This document shows, piece after piece, positions 46,335 through 57,350 of a stretch of 64,000 nt of DNA. Positions within the stretch are counted from its first letter, which is position 1; each line of letters opens with the position of its first letter. Source of the stretch: Allacma fusca (lineage: Eukaryota; Arthropoda; Collembola; Symphypleona; Sminthuridae). The stretch covers positions 8,785,001 to 8,849,000 of the forward strand of contig OX359245.1 of NCBI GenBank assembly GCA_947179485.1, in the 5' to 3' direction. The notes under the pieces were generated by a model. The model was not told where the DNA came from. It made no database searches and saw nothing but the letters and a program-made list of their open reading frames with translations. Made by a program: the position numbers and the translations under genes.

Positions 46335-48496
46335 CTAAAATGTGGGCATTTTCTTCAAAATCAAAATTTCTATGAAAATCGCAGAAATTGCGAGGACAAT
46401 TCCAGCCATAAACAAATAAAATAGCCCGGTAAATTCTTCCAAGGCTAAAGCTTTAGGACCATCGGGGTCCTCTGAAAATGTGTACGTTGTGGCAGAATTA
46501 TTAGCTTTATGTCTTTCGTCTCTCAATCGGTCGTAGTTCCTGGCAACCCAGTGGTTGTTTAATCCCATGTCCATTGTAAGGTGCATAATGCTTTCAAAAT
46601 TGGAACGAAACACCGCCCTTTTTTCCATGACCCAGCAACTTGAGATGAAAAATGTAGTTGTGGGTGCCACGGAAATCGGGTGTCTTCCAAAGTGGTCACT
46701 TAAGCTCCGATGAACCACATCCACGGCACTTCCCTCATAAATAATACATGCAAACCGGGTTTCGATGGCCCGCATTACGCATTTGACGGCGCTATGTTCC
46801 AGTTCCATGCCTTTAAAAATTTTGATATATGTCGGATTTGTTGAGGACCGAAAAGCGGCATAGGCGGCTCCCGCCAAATAGTACAACCCCCAGCGGTAGC
46901 TAGAGGATGCTGTGAGCTGGTCAAATGTTTGTGGGGGTTTTTCTTCGTAGGAGAATGCCAAAGATGTGACAAGTTGGGAACGATAGGCAGTTGTAAGGAC
47001 CAATGCAAAAAGCAGCCAAAATGTTACAAATATCCGCAATACAAAATTATGGGGCAGGTGAATATCTTGTTCTAGTATTGTCCCAACCACAAACCAAATC
47101 TGATTTGAATAAAATTTAGGAGTTACGAAAGCAAATTTTACGAGTAATTTCGGTAAAACATACAAGACCGTAATCACAAGGATCATTGTAGGAATTAGGC
47201 ACAGCCAAAGGGTTATGGAAAAGGGCCAAAAAAGTTTCTTCCAAGTGTGAATTGGTTTTGGATGTCCGGTTGCAAACGTGAGCCAGTCGTAGGTTATTGG
47301 GAAAGAAAAGGAGACCAATTCGTCCCTTTGTAGAGTCTGCGCTGTCACCATACCTGTATTTCATTTAAACAAATAGGTCTCACATTGAATACACGCATTT
47401 ATAAAACATTATAATGCCTACAGGATGGGTTACAGGAGGGAAATGTTTTGGAGCTAAACTTGCATATGTTAATTTTTAATACTCCATGAATTATATAAAT
47501 ATGCTATTACATAAATCTTTCAAGGTGCAATTATTTTAGTGCCATACTTTGTCATACACATTGTTGCAAATACGGATGTTGTTCAAATAAACAAGCTATT
47601 TTACCGAATTCTGCATTTCCATACAAAACATCCGCCATGGACCCCGTCCAAGTTCCATTTTGCCATTTCACTCCACTTCCACCTCCTCCAATGGAAGGGA
47701 AAAGTTCGTAGGTAAAATTCATTTTATGTTGACAAAGCTGAATCAAATTGGTATGTGGACCTTGCTTTCCCTCCCAATATCCATGTTTTTTTGAATAAAT
47801 TTCGATTCGGTATACAATTTTACTGGAAACGGCACATCTGATTTTATAGCCGTTGAAATTTTGAAGAAAATCTGGAAATATATATTTTAGGGTTTGCTTT
47901 TTCTGTATCGGATTTCCACCTACCTTGATTTGCACAATACTGGGCGCACCAGCGTTGCAGTAGAAACACGCTGTTTTAATCACGGGGTTACCACCAGTGT
48001 CCACGCTAGCCCCAATGGCAATTCTGAACTTAATTTTCAAATTCTCTTTTGACAACAATAATGCGTCTATATTAACATTTTGACTGAGGAAAACATAATG
48101 GTCGGTGTCTTTCCAAGTGGGAGCCCCGTATTTCCATGTGATCAAGCCAGAGAACTTTGAAATACTTTCATCGATGTTTTTCAAAAACAAAGAAACAATG
48201 TTTAAGTAACAATGGCTGCCGCGCCGACGAACGTTGTGGTACCTGGTTAAAGTCCAGCTGGAGTTTAGATCCAAAACGTAGGACTCTTTATTATTTCTAA
48301 AAAAATGCCCTAGAATTTTATCGGTCAAATTTATGAGCACATTACTATTTTTGTACCCATCATGAGCAAAAATTATGTTGCAGTTATGGAAATGCTCAAA
48401 AATAACCGTTGTGACAAATTTGGTCACTGGATTTGAATTTGATCCTTGGGTGAAAACGATAAGGAAAAAAACATTCAGGAGAAAATGTTTTTCCAT
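46335..48496 (-). CDS. Divergent ionotropic receptor (IR), two exons
   Basis: A ligand-gated cation channel of the variant ionotropic glutamate receptor family used by protostomes to sense odours, tastes or temperature; it would sit in the dendrite membrane of sensory neurons. Exon 1 is 48496-47605 and exon 2 is 47353-46335. The 251-bp intron has GTAAAA/CAG borders in phase 1, giving 636 residues, typical for IRs. The start chosen at 48496 (MEKHFLLNVFFLIVFTQGSN) gives a signal peptide; an in-frame ATG lies 45 bases upstream. The S1 ligand-binding half ends NGTWTGSMADVLYGNAEFG at the splice, then FSFPITYDWLTF. The first membrane helix is near residues 340-368, the pore region and second helix near 385-430 (TAYRSQLVTSL), S2 then follows, and the last helix is near 603-629. 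An arginine (QRDEL) lies where glutamate receptors bind the ligand carboxylate. No lesion is seen. Which IR subfamily is unclear. Confidence 0.93.
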
Positions 48497-49042
48497 TACA
48501 ACTTTTGAACTATGCAAACATTTTACCCGTATTTTTGCCATGTCAACCCACCTCGGACTAAATTTCTATACTGCATTAGAGCCATTAAGAGTTTGGATTC
48601 CCCAGAGTTGAGTTTGTTGCTCTCATTTCCAGAATTATAGCAGCGATGAATAGCAGTGACATTTATTGTGGGCAATTTCAAACTGACATTGCTTGTGACC
48701 AGTGTAATAAATCCATTTGGCAATTGTCTGTTTTCCGGATTGATTATATTATCCTTCTTAAATTATTCATAATACAGTCTTTTTGCGGGCTGTAAAAGAC
48801 CTTCGTAAAAACCATTCCTTTTAAATATTTTCAGCGTACTACATAGTTAATGAGATAACCAAACAACAACATTTATATACGAGAATGGTCTTAATTAGAG
48901 CGACAGTATTTGAACAACATTGTGTCTACAGGAAAGTCTTCCCGTACCGGGTATTGCTATAAACAAAGTTGAACACATGATGAGAATGCGTCATTGTTAT
49001 TGTTGCGTTTCTCTGAAAGCAACAAAATAGTTGAAAATATAT
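48497..49042. other. Upstream region of the IR gene
   Basis: The likely promoter and 5' untranslated region of the minus-strand IR gene. A minus-strand open frame (48523-48723) is in a different phase from the IR and lacks a domain. No clear TATA or initiator could be fixed. The foldback at 49043 marks its upstream limit. Confidence 0.4.
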
Positions 49043-49376
49043 CGTCGCTGAAGAGGCAAAATGGAATACACGCATTTTGGATTAAAATCAAAATGGTCTA
49101 CATGCAGTTTTACTAAATGCAAAATGGAATAGATGCATCAAGTTTTAAAAGCAAAATGGAATAAGTGCAATTTCGTCTAAAAGCAAAATGGTCTACATAC
49201 ATTATGAAAGTATACACGCATGTAGACCATTTTGCTTTTAGTGAAAACTGCATGTAGTTCATTTTGCTTTCAGGAAAGCTTGCAACTATTCCGTTTTGCC
49301 TTTAAGGAAAAAGGCATGTAGACCATTTTGCTTCTAGTCGAAATTGCACTTAGTCCATTTTGCCTCTTCAGCGACG
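49043..49376. mobile_element. Foldback/long-hairpin element, AGCAAAATGGTCTACATGC family
   Basis: It starts CGTCGCTGAAGAGGCAAAAT and ends with its complement. Both sides are flanked by ATAT, which may be a 4-bp duplication or, being palindromic, part of the inverted repeat. Almost the whole 334 bp consists of CAAAATGG(T/A) words, on the plus strand in the left half and on the minus strand in the right, so the RNA would fold into a long imperfect hairpin. The second copy is at 38822-40020. Confidence 0.88.
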
Positions 49377-49547
49377 ATATGTATATTGCTTTTCAAGGAC
49401 AGTTACAGAATTATTACAAGTATTATACTTTCGTCTGAGGTTGGATAAGCCAATTCATTTCCAGCTATTTTAACTCAATGGCCCAGATGAACACCAGACT
49501 ATAGACAATCTATGAAAACAACTTATGACATAACTGATGATGTTTAT

Positions 49548-50494
49548 TAAGGTTCTCAACGGATAGGATAATTCCGTTATCCTATCCGTATCCTATCCGA
49601 TCCGAATTTTTACTGATAAAACTGAAGCGTATCCGATCCTATCCGCTTCAATCGGATTAAAATTAATCTTATCCGAAGCTTATCCGTAAATTTTCGGATG
49701 ACGTATTTATCCTATCCGAAGCCGTCGGATACGAATAAGGAGCTATCCGATCCTATCCGCGGATATCCGATCCTATCTGCGGATACACGAATCAATTGTA
49801 GAAGTTTAAATTGATCCTAGAGTTTGGCTTTTAGTTTTAAATACAATATTCTGTCAGTTTATAACGTATTGTAATGACAGAAGAAATATATATGGCGTAT
49901 ACATATGTTTGCTTGGCAAAACATTTAACATAAATAATTTAAGAATTGAGAGTTGTTTTTCGCTTAAAAGATATTCTCAAATATTTACTTATTAATAACC
50001 TTTAACAATTTGAAGCCTATAAGAACAGGTATGTAGAATAAGCAGCTGAAATTCAAAATATGACTGAATTTCTGGTCATAACATAAATACTTGACGGCAT
50101 GCTTATATTCGTAAGGTTCGGTTTCAGGTTTGCTACAAATGCTACATGAAGTGAAAAAAGTATAAACGTTTTGAGAAATTGTCGAACTAATGTCCTGTCG
50201 GTGATTGCAGCAGATAGAAATTATTAGAGTGGTCGTCATATTTTAAAAAATTCGTTTATCCGCGGATATCCTCGGATATCCGTCGGATTATCCGAAAAAC
50301 AAAAGGTCGCTATCCGATCCGTTCGGATATTTTATGTAGTAGTATCCGATCCTATCCGGGATTTTTTTCGGATGCGAATGACAAAACCGATCCGTTCGGA
50401 TAAATATCGGATCGGATAATCTTCAGTTTTATCATATCCGTATCCGTATCCGATCCGTATCCGTTCGGATATATCCGATCCGTTGAGATCCTTA
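49548..50494. mobile_element. hAT-type MITE, ATCCG family, copy 3
   Basis: The termini TAAGGTTCTCAACGGAT and ATCCGTTGAGATCCTTA have one mismatch. The 8-bp duplication ATGTTTAT lies at 49540-49547 and 50495-50502. It is very similar to copy 2 throughout, including the non-coding centre. Confidence 0.95.
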
Positions 50495-50502
50495 ATGTTT
50501 AT

Positions 50503-50938
50503 ATTTGTGTTGAAGACAAGAGATAGTAATAGCAATTAGTGCTGCTTTACGTGATAGTGCAATTAATTAAGAATTATCTGGAATTTCATTATTTAACCAT
50601 TCACCCTTTTACCATTTATTTCAACGAGTTGAATCCATGCACGAAACAATTCATTCGATAAACTAGTTCGTTAACTGAACGTTTCTGACACATTTTTGGA
50701 TTTGGGTGAATTAAAAGTAATCAATTTATGTAACGAATGAGACTGAATTGAACTGTTGGCAAATGCAATGAACGTGAATGCACGTGATTGTTTATTTATT
50801 ATTGAAATATTGGAATTGAACTCAATATGAGATTATGTATGACGAATCTAGTTATCGGCATTATCAAGTCCTCCGGCAAATACTCGATCGGTCATACTTA
50901 CGACTCTTATCCAAAGAAAAAAGACTAAGTTTTTTATC
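50503..50938. other. AT-rich spacer, no feature seen
   Basis: No open frame, inverted repeat or tandem array is recognisable before the minisatellite. Confidence 0.4.
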
Positions 50939-51272
50939 TATACTTATTTTATTATACTTATTTTATTATACTTATTTTATTATACTTATTTTATTATACT
51001 AATTTTATTATACTAATTTTATTATACTTATTTTATTATACTTATTTTATTATACTTATTTTATTATACTTATTTTATTATACCTATTTTATTATACGTA
51101 TTTTATTATACTTATTTTATTATACTTATTTTATTATACTTATTTTATTATACTTATTTTATTATACTTATTTTATTATACTTATTTTATTATACTTATT
51201 TTATTATACTTATTTTATTATACTTATTTTATTATACTTATTTTATTATACTTATTTTATTATACTTATTTA
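50939..51272. repeat. 14-bp minisatellite (ACTTATTTTATTAT)n
   Basis: About 24 head-to-tail copies of ACTTATTTTATTAT with only a few variants (ACTAATTT twice, ACCTATTT, ACGTATTT near 51085). The high uniformity indicates recent expansion, or gene-conversion-like homogenisation. Confidence 0.97.
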
Positions 51273-51473
51273 TGCGTGAAACGGAATACGTAAACCATTT
51301 TACTGCCATCTAAATTGCTCATGAAGCGCATGTTCAAAATGTCCGCCCGAAATCAACTTTCTAGAGAATCTAGATCAAACGCATGCTTTTGCGTAATTGT
51401 TTTGAGATACGTGCTGGCGATTAAGAATGAGAGCAGAGAATGGAGAATTCAGATTTAGCACATATCGTCTGCT

Positions 51474-52230
51474 AAACTTGCTAACCTGATATAATTTAAA
51501 GTGCTTAGAAAGAAGAACATCTGCATGTAGCGCTCTCGCTCAAAACTCAAATGTGAAAACCGGCCATAATTACCGTGCTAGGGCTTCAACTGGGGACAAT
51601 TTTTTGTCCCGTCGACAATTCTGTCCCGTCCCAAAATCCTCGGGACAAAAACAATCGTCCCGATTCAGTCCTGAAATAACATGGGGACAAACATTTTCTA
51701 CCGAAACTGTCCCGATCCCGGTACCGTCCCGAAAACCTCGGGACGTGATCCCGTCCCGGTTATAATACCAGTCTTATGAAATGCTCCAAATTCCTTCATT
51801 TCTATAAGAATATCTCCAGTAATAGCGAAATTTTACTTTAATAAATATTTGCATATAGAACAACAAATTTTAACCGGAATGATTTCCATACATATTCATT
51901 GTTACAGCAATAGTATACTGTACAGGTATTTTTTCCTGTCCCGATCTATTGTTCCGTCCCGTCCCGAAATCTTCGGGAAAACAAAATTCGTCCAGATTCA
52001 GTCCCGAAATAGCATGGGGACAAAAATTGTGTTCCGAAACTGTCCCGATCCCGGTCCCGTCCCGAAAACCTCGGGACATCCCGTCCCGAATAGAAGCCCT
52101 ACCGGTCGTGTCTATTGTATGCTTAATTGCGAAGGGGAATTATGGCCGGTTTTCATTTTAGAGTTTGTAGCTTGAGCGCAATAACCGGTCTGCATTCTTG
52201 CCATTTCAAATTAAAGCCGTTTATCAAGTT
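51474..52230. mobile_element. CCGCTATAATTT-family miniature element carrying a nested insert
   Basis: The left AAACTTGCTAACC and the right end TTATCAAGTT (52221-52230), with the preceding AAATTAAAGCC, pair as in 29627-29983. The inner parts GGGGAATTATGGCCGG and AGAGTTTGTAGC match too. The GGGAC-family element at 51579-52101 is inserted in the middle. Confidence 0.75.
51579..52101. mobile_element. GGGAC-family hAT-type element, best copy
   Basis: It begins TAGGGCTTC and ends GAAGCCCTA, perfect 9-bp inverted repeats fitting YARNG. Each arm is made of TCCCGTCCCG and TCGGGAC words. The flanking 8-mers (TACCGTGC and CCGGTCGT) do not match exactly, so the target duplication is lost or altered. Related copies lie at 28127-28408 and 61864-62950. 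Confidence 0.8.
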
Positions 52231-52476
52231 CAGTCGAAAACATGCTTTTAAAAAATTTTATCTCGCTTTCTAAAAAATCCGAATACAAAACTTAGGGAAG
52301 TAGAAAACTTTTCCAGAATTTTCTGAGAATTTTTGAACCCCAACATCTTATAGTCGAATTTCAAGTTATGAAAAAATATAGATGTAACGTTTGCTTGCAG
52401 CAAATATCCAAGGCCAAAAAAGCAGGCGTCATTACTATCATGTCAATCACGGAGTTGTAATAAAATTATCTTATTA
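52231..52476. other. Short spacer
   Basis: AT-rich, no feature seen. Confidence 0.4.
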
Positions 52477-52484
52477 CTAATTTT

Positions 52485-52789
52485 CAGGGGTCGGATTTTT
52501 GTCTCACTCTGATCTCACTGGAAGATCATTTCTGAATTTCCCTGCTGACTATTATCTCCCTGCTAGTAGTTCCTCAACGATTTCAAAAATCCCTGCTGAA
52601 TAAAAGGTCAACAATTTTTAAAATCCTTGTTGGCAAAAAAAATCACTTACAAGGCGTGAAATCTCTGCCAAATTAGGCCAATCTAGCCAGAAATTCCTGT
52701 TTGCTTAACAAACGTCCCTGATACACGTCAACAAATTTGAAAATCCTGGGAAGAATCTTCCCGTCTTCCTACAAAAATCCGACCCCTGC
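52485..52789. mobile_element. hAT-type MITE, CAGGGGTCGGATTTTTGT family, copy 2
   Basis: The left end CAGGGGTCGGATTTTTGT and its complement at the right form an 18-bp inverted repeat with at most one difference. The duplication CTAATTTT flanks it (52477-52484 and 52790-52797). The body repeats TCCCTGCT and AAAATCCCTG words. It is homologous to 30673-30973. Confidence 0.93.
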
Positions 52790-52797
52790 TAATTTTA

Positions 52798-53180
52798 GGT
52801 AAAAAGTCGTATTGCATTTAATACAATATCAAATCTGGATTGCGCAACATGGAAGCGAATCCTTAGGTTCGTGAGGTGCAAAGGAATGTCAGAAAGCTGA
52901 AGGATTTCAGACAGTTTTAAAATATACTTTTATTTTCCTATTTTTCGCAAATTATTTGCATTCGAGTTTACAAAATTGGAAACAAATGGGTCAAAATACG
53001 ATGATAACTAAATTTTAAGACTGCGTCAAAACAATAAATGCATTTTGCATGTCAAATATGAACATATGACTTTCCCGTCTTGGACATATTCCTTGAAAAT
53101 CATTTGCTCACTATATTTCGGAGGAGAAATTAAATGCTTTCGAATAAAAGACGGATTGCTTCCCAATTTTTGTTAGTCGA
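52798..53180. other. Spacer without supported gene
   Basis: AT-rich sequence. Possible downstream exons of the minus-strand coding region that follows could extend into 53200-53455, but splice phase does not work out, so none is called. Confidence 0.35.
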
Positions 53181-53472
53181 TATAAGTACCTATATTTCAT
53201 AATCATTTATATTTAAATCCGCGTAATTCATACTGTAACCACAAAATGAAAAATAGAGGCAAATAATGAGATGTATGCTTTGGTGCGATTTTAAAAACGT
53301 TTGCATATTATTTGATGTTCGAATATTTGCACGTGGTGGAACCGTGTCTACTGATGGCTGTAATGTGTTAATCTCAAAATAGACTTTTGGGTTGTAGAAT
53401 TCAATAACTTCGATGTGTTGTGTAACAATGCAGCAGACATTTAATTTCTCTGTATTTTTTTACTTTACTTAC

Positions 53473-53970
53473 GTTGATAGCTTCAAGTATTTATTCAAAT
53501 AGTGTTTCATATCTTGTTTTGGTAAAACTTCAATAATAACGTTTTTAGGTGTGACAGCAATTTTCCTTCTCATATTTCCCATAGCAGAGACCTTTGTTAT
53601 GTAACAATGGGAATTAACACTGAATCTTCCATAGGTAATTTTGTAAAAATATTTGTTATCGATATTTGAAAGCCGCATCGGTACTGCATTTATTGAAAAA
53701 TGTATTGGTCAATAAGTTTGACGTAAACAATTCTTTTCTTTCACAAATTTTTTAAAGAATTCTTCAGGGATAGTCTTCGTTAAAATTATATTCCTTATTA
53801 AAATTATTCCAAAAACACCAAAGTCATCTGGATTTTCGAATAAAATATTATTTAGGCAATTTCTAGTTACAATAATGAAACACTTATCTTCACTATAGCT
53901 ATATTGAAAATATCCTCAATAATTTTCACTCGTTTCTTACTAGACTGAGGCACAGGTAAGGACAGAGTTT
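53473..53970 (-). CDS. Unrecognised exon-containing coding sequence, minus strand
   Basis: Two or three exon-like segments. The first (from 53970, after TGCTTTCAG) encodes TLSLPVPQSSKKRVKIIED. After a change of frame near 53900 it continues YSEDKCFIIVTRNCLNNILF, then PDDFGVFGIILIRNIILTK and PEEFFKKFVKEKNCL, to about 53710. The next exon (53683-53473) is bounded by AAATGCAG and GTAAGTAAAG. It encodes LSNIDNKYFYKITYGRF, YITKVSAMGNMRRKIAVTP and VLPKQDMKHYLNKYLKLS. Composition and splice sites look genuine, but I do not recognise the family. The frame change may be a short intron or a lesion, so it could be a gene fragment or a pseudogene. Confidence 0.5.
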
Positions 53971-54344
53971 CTGAAAGCATTAAACGTTTTTAAATTTAAA
54001 AAAAATTTACTATTTACGATTCCTATTTTGCAGAAAGACATTAGAAGATTACAGAAAATGTAAAGTATTTATACAGCATTGTAAGTTTTTCTGAGGTGCT
54101 CCCAAGGGACAACCGTGAAACTTATCTTACATCATCTATGTACATATGTATATGTAAATGTAACCGGTTTAATATAAAGTAACGCTTGGACCTATGACGG
54201 TCCCTTAGAAAATGAATATTCCATGAACTTAAGCTGGATATAATTGCTGAGGATATTCGTTACAAAACTCAGTTTGAAACATAATAAATTAATATTAATA
54301 ATAATTACTAGTAAAAGAATGCGTCGACGAAAGATCTGAAAACA
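53971..54344. other. Spacer, no feature seen
   Basis: AT-rich. Upstream exons of the minus-strand gene would be expected here, but none is convincing. A short ATG-led stretch near 54045 on the minus strand does not keep phase. Confidence 0.35.
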
Positions 54345-57300
54345 TTTTGAGTGTATTCTCTCTCCCCCGACCTGTTTGTAGCAATTTACCTTCCGGATTG
54401 TGGCAAATTTAATTCATGGAGCTGGTCAAAATTTACCAGGTATTTATTTCTTACTATTAATATGAGCTTAGTTGTTCTTTTCCAGCTGAAGCTACGTTTG
54501 GAATATTTTGCTAATCGAATTAGAAAACGCGTTTTAAAATCAAATTCTTGCAAGGAAACCTCGCGAGCGTTAAGATTGAATCGGAATGAAAAGTTTTGAA
54601 TAATTGTTAGTGCCCAATCCCAAATGTCTAATAAAAACTCATATAAGCTCCTGCCAGTTCAATCTGGCGCGACCACTGGAGTCTAAATAGAATGTTCCAA
54701 GATCAATTGTAAAGACCACGTATCTCAACTGAAATTTGTCACGATAATTTTCGTACGAAATGAAAATTTTCTGAGTTCAAGGAAAAAATGAATTTACGAA
54801 AGAATCAATTTACAATTTATCAGTTGTAAATCTAGTAACACTTCTGACACGTTAAAGTGAGTAAAATTATAAAATTGGTGCAAAATCAGTAACTAAAAGA
54901 TAACATTAAGGAATGACTCTCAGCCAAGACTGAGAATCTCAAACTAAACGCTAAAGGATTCTATTTACAGATAGATCGGCAATCAATTAAAATTATTAAA
55001 TTTGTTTACATACAATAAAATGCTATTTGTTATTCGTCCTCAGGCGAAACGTACCTCGACAATTAGTATTATCGTGGAAATTTTAAATGAGTTCAGTATT
55101 TCATTTTCCTTTCAATTTACATAACTCTAACTAGCTGGGATATTGGACCATTTTTCTCTTAATCGGCCTATGTAAAATTAAATAAGGATATTAGTAAAAA
55201 CAATTGTACAACACAAAATATCCCCACTTTGTACACACGCCCAAATTCTACAACTTGTAATTAAATTTTCCTTGTCTATTCGACACTCTAGCATTTGCAG
55301 CCCTTTAATAACCGCTGTATTACTAAATTATGATTTGGCGGGACAGAAAAGGGTTTAAAGTTGTGAAAGAATTTTTTCACGAAAATCCTGGATAAATAAC
55401 CGTGTTCTTACCATCATTCAAAATTGTCAAACCAATTTTCTGGGTGGTTCTAAAATGTCGCCTATCCTAAGGAACAAATTTTAATTTAAAATGTCAAAAT
55501 AAAATTTGAACATATAAGCCAGTAAAATTACACGGTACCGTGATACATAAAATGATCAAAGATGTGTACATACAAGTAATTTGTAAAGGAAATCCGTGTT
55601 GTGTTTATTCAAGGGTTTAATAAAAAACGAATTATAAGAGTTGAGAGAGAATTTGTAAGTTGGAAATTCGGACAGCCTCTACTGTAATCCTCAAAGGGTC
55701 GAAATTTATTTTTTTATTAGTACTGGTAGCTGCCCGGAGGTATGCGGTGGTTACATCATACAGTATACCCACAAAATTTTTATTTGCATTACTTTCAACC
55801 ATTTGTTATAAAACATTTCCAAAAACACTAAAGTTATCAAGAGAGTCTTAACTTTGGAATTTTGAAACCAACTGGCAATGTATTTCAAGAACACAAAAAT
55901 AATGTTGACTTTTTCTTAATAGCATTCCCTTTATAACTGCTTGGTTTCATTTTACTAGTCACATTTACATTATGTAGTATTGGGATAGAGTGGCATCTCC
56001 ATGTAGTGGTAGGTATTTTCTGTTCCCTTGTGAACCACTAAATAGGACGACCCATAGTACTAAATAGTACTCTAGCTGCATAGCTGGCTTACACATATTT
56101 TCACTACTCATTTTATCGAACAAAATCTTTTTATCCTTCAAACTGCATTAGGGTGTAAAATGCATAAGTGGCATGAAAGTTCGTTTTCTTAGAACAACCT
56201 ACAGTGACGTGAAAGTAATTCATAGATTTTCGAGCAAATTCAAAATAACGTTCTAAAAACACAACACTAATTTATTAAGTTATGAGTCTTCCACGATCTC
56301 CTGAGTAATTCTCCCCGGTTGTGCTTCCCTCACAAAAGCAACAAGTAATCACTAATTTAAAAAAATTCCTATAGGTTTGGAAAATGCTTAAGAGTTGATA
56401 CATAGGTGAGTATATTACTCACCTATGTGCACGCGTTACGCATAATTGTGTATAACACCAGCATAATTTGGTGATCACCAGTACATCGCATAGTTTCGGG
56501 TAGTATCTGAGTATTTGGGTACATGTCCAGGTTCAAAATTATTGCACTATTTACGTACCCAAACTGAATGGGCACTGTATTGGTGCTATCATTCTCTACC
56601 CAAATATTGGTTACAAAGTCTGGTGTTGGGTACAAGTACAAATTTAGAATTTTTTGGGTTGTATCTGGCGAGACCAGGTACAACCCAAATATATATTATA
56701 TATGCACATATATATTATACATTATATACACCTGAAAATGTGGCTACGTTTACGTATAGAAATCCGTCTTACGAGAAATCTACTGCAGCCTTTGGCTCTC
56801 TCTCTCAGACCTAAACATTTTTTTGCTAAGCAGCGTGTTTTCAGGAGAGCATCGTAATTTTGGAAAATCATGCGTTAATGCAATAGAGATATTTGACCAA
56901 CTTACCATTAACACAACGTGCCAAAAATAAGTAGGCGTAATTTCAATTCTACTTGATAATAATGATCTCAAACGATATCATGGTTCTGGGGGGTGATCCA
57001 GAAGTGGAAGATTTAATTGAAGATGGCAATGAAAGTAATATTTATTATTATTTTTTATTTACAAAACTTTTCATCATTCTAAACTACTTAAAATGTGTCA
57101 TTTATGTTGGGAACGCGATCTACGCTTCTCAGCTTTGGCTGCATTGGCAAGGGACTTTCTCGTTGTTTATTCAACCGATGTTCACATCTTTTGACTCTAA
57201 AGCAACTTTCATTGAGTGGGAAATGGTGCCACAATCAGGAAACGATGTTTTCTGAAGGCATGAAATAGGTTGAAATCTACAAATTTTGGTTCCATTAGGA

Positions 57301-57350
57301 TGTCCAGCATTGTAAAAATAATGATTGGTTGCAGAATTGTATCTAGTTTG
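54345..57350. repeat. Segmental duplication, copy B
   Basis: Partner of 34470-37980 in the same orientation. Copy B lacks the hAT MITE of copy A and keeps the pre-insertion sequence near 54690. It carries the GGTACCCA-rich block at 56495-56740, the GENYSGD-like minus-strand relic near 56320, and the GDPEVEDLIEDGNESNI exon relic near 56993-57044. Confidence 0.8.

Noticed and set aside
48523-48723. Open frame upstream of the IR start as an extra 5' exon
   Set aside because: It is in a different phase, has no splice pair that joins the signal peptide exon, and the IR already has a proper signal peptide.
50939-51272. Regular 14-bp repeat considered as a CRISPR-like array
   Set aside because: Units are directly head to tail with no unique spacers, in a eukaryotic context; it is a minisatellite.
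53200-53455. Additional exon (containing VIEFYNPKVYFEI) for the unknown minus-strand gene
   Set aside because: Open and coding-like, but the only acceptor (AATACAG) gives the wrong phase after the preceding exon, so it was not called.
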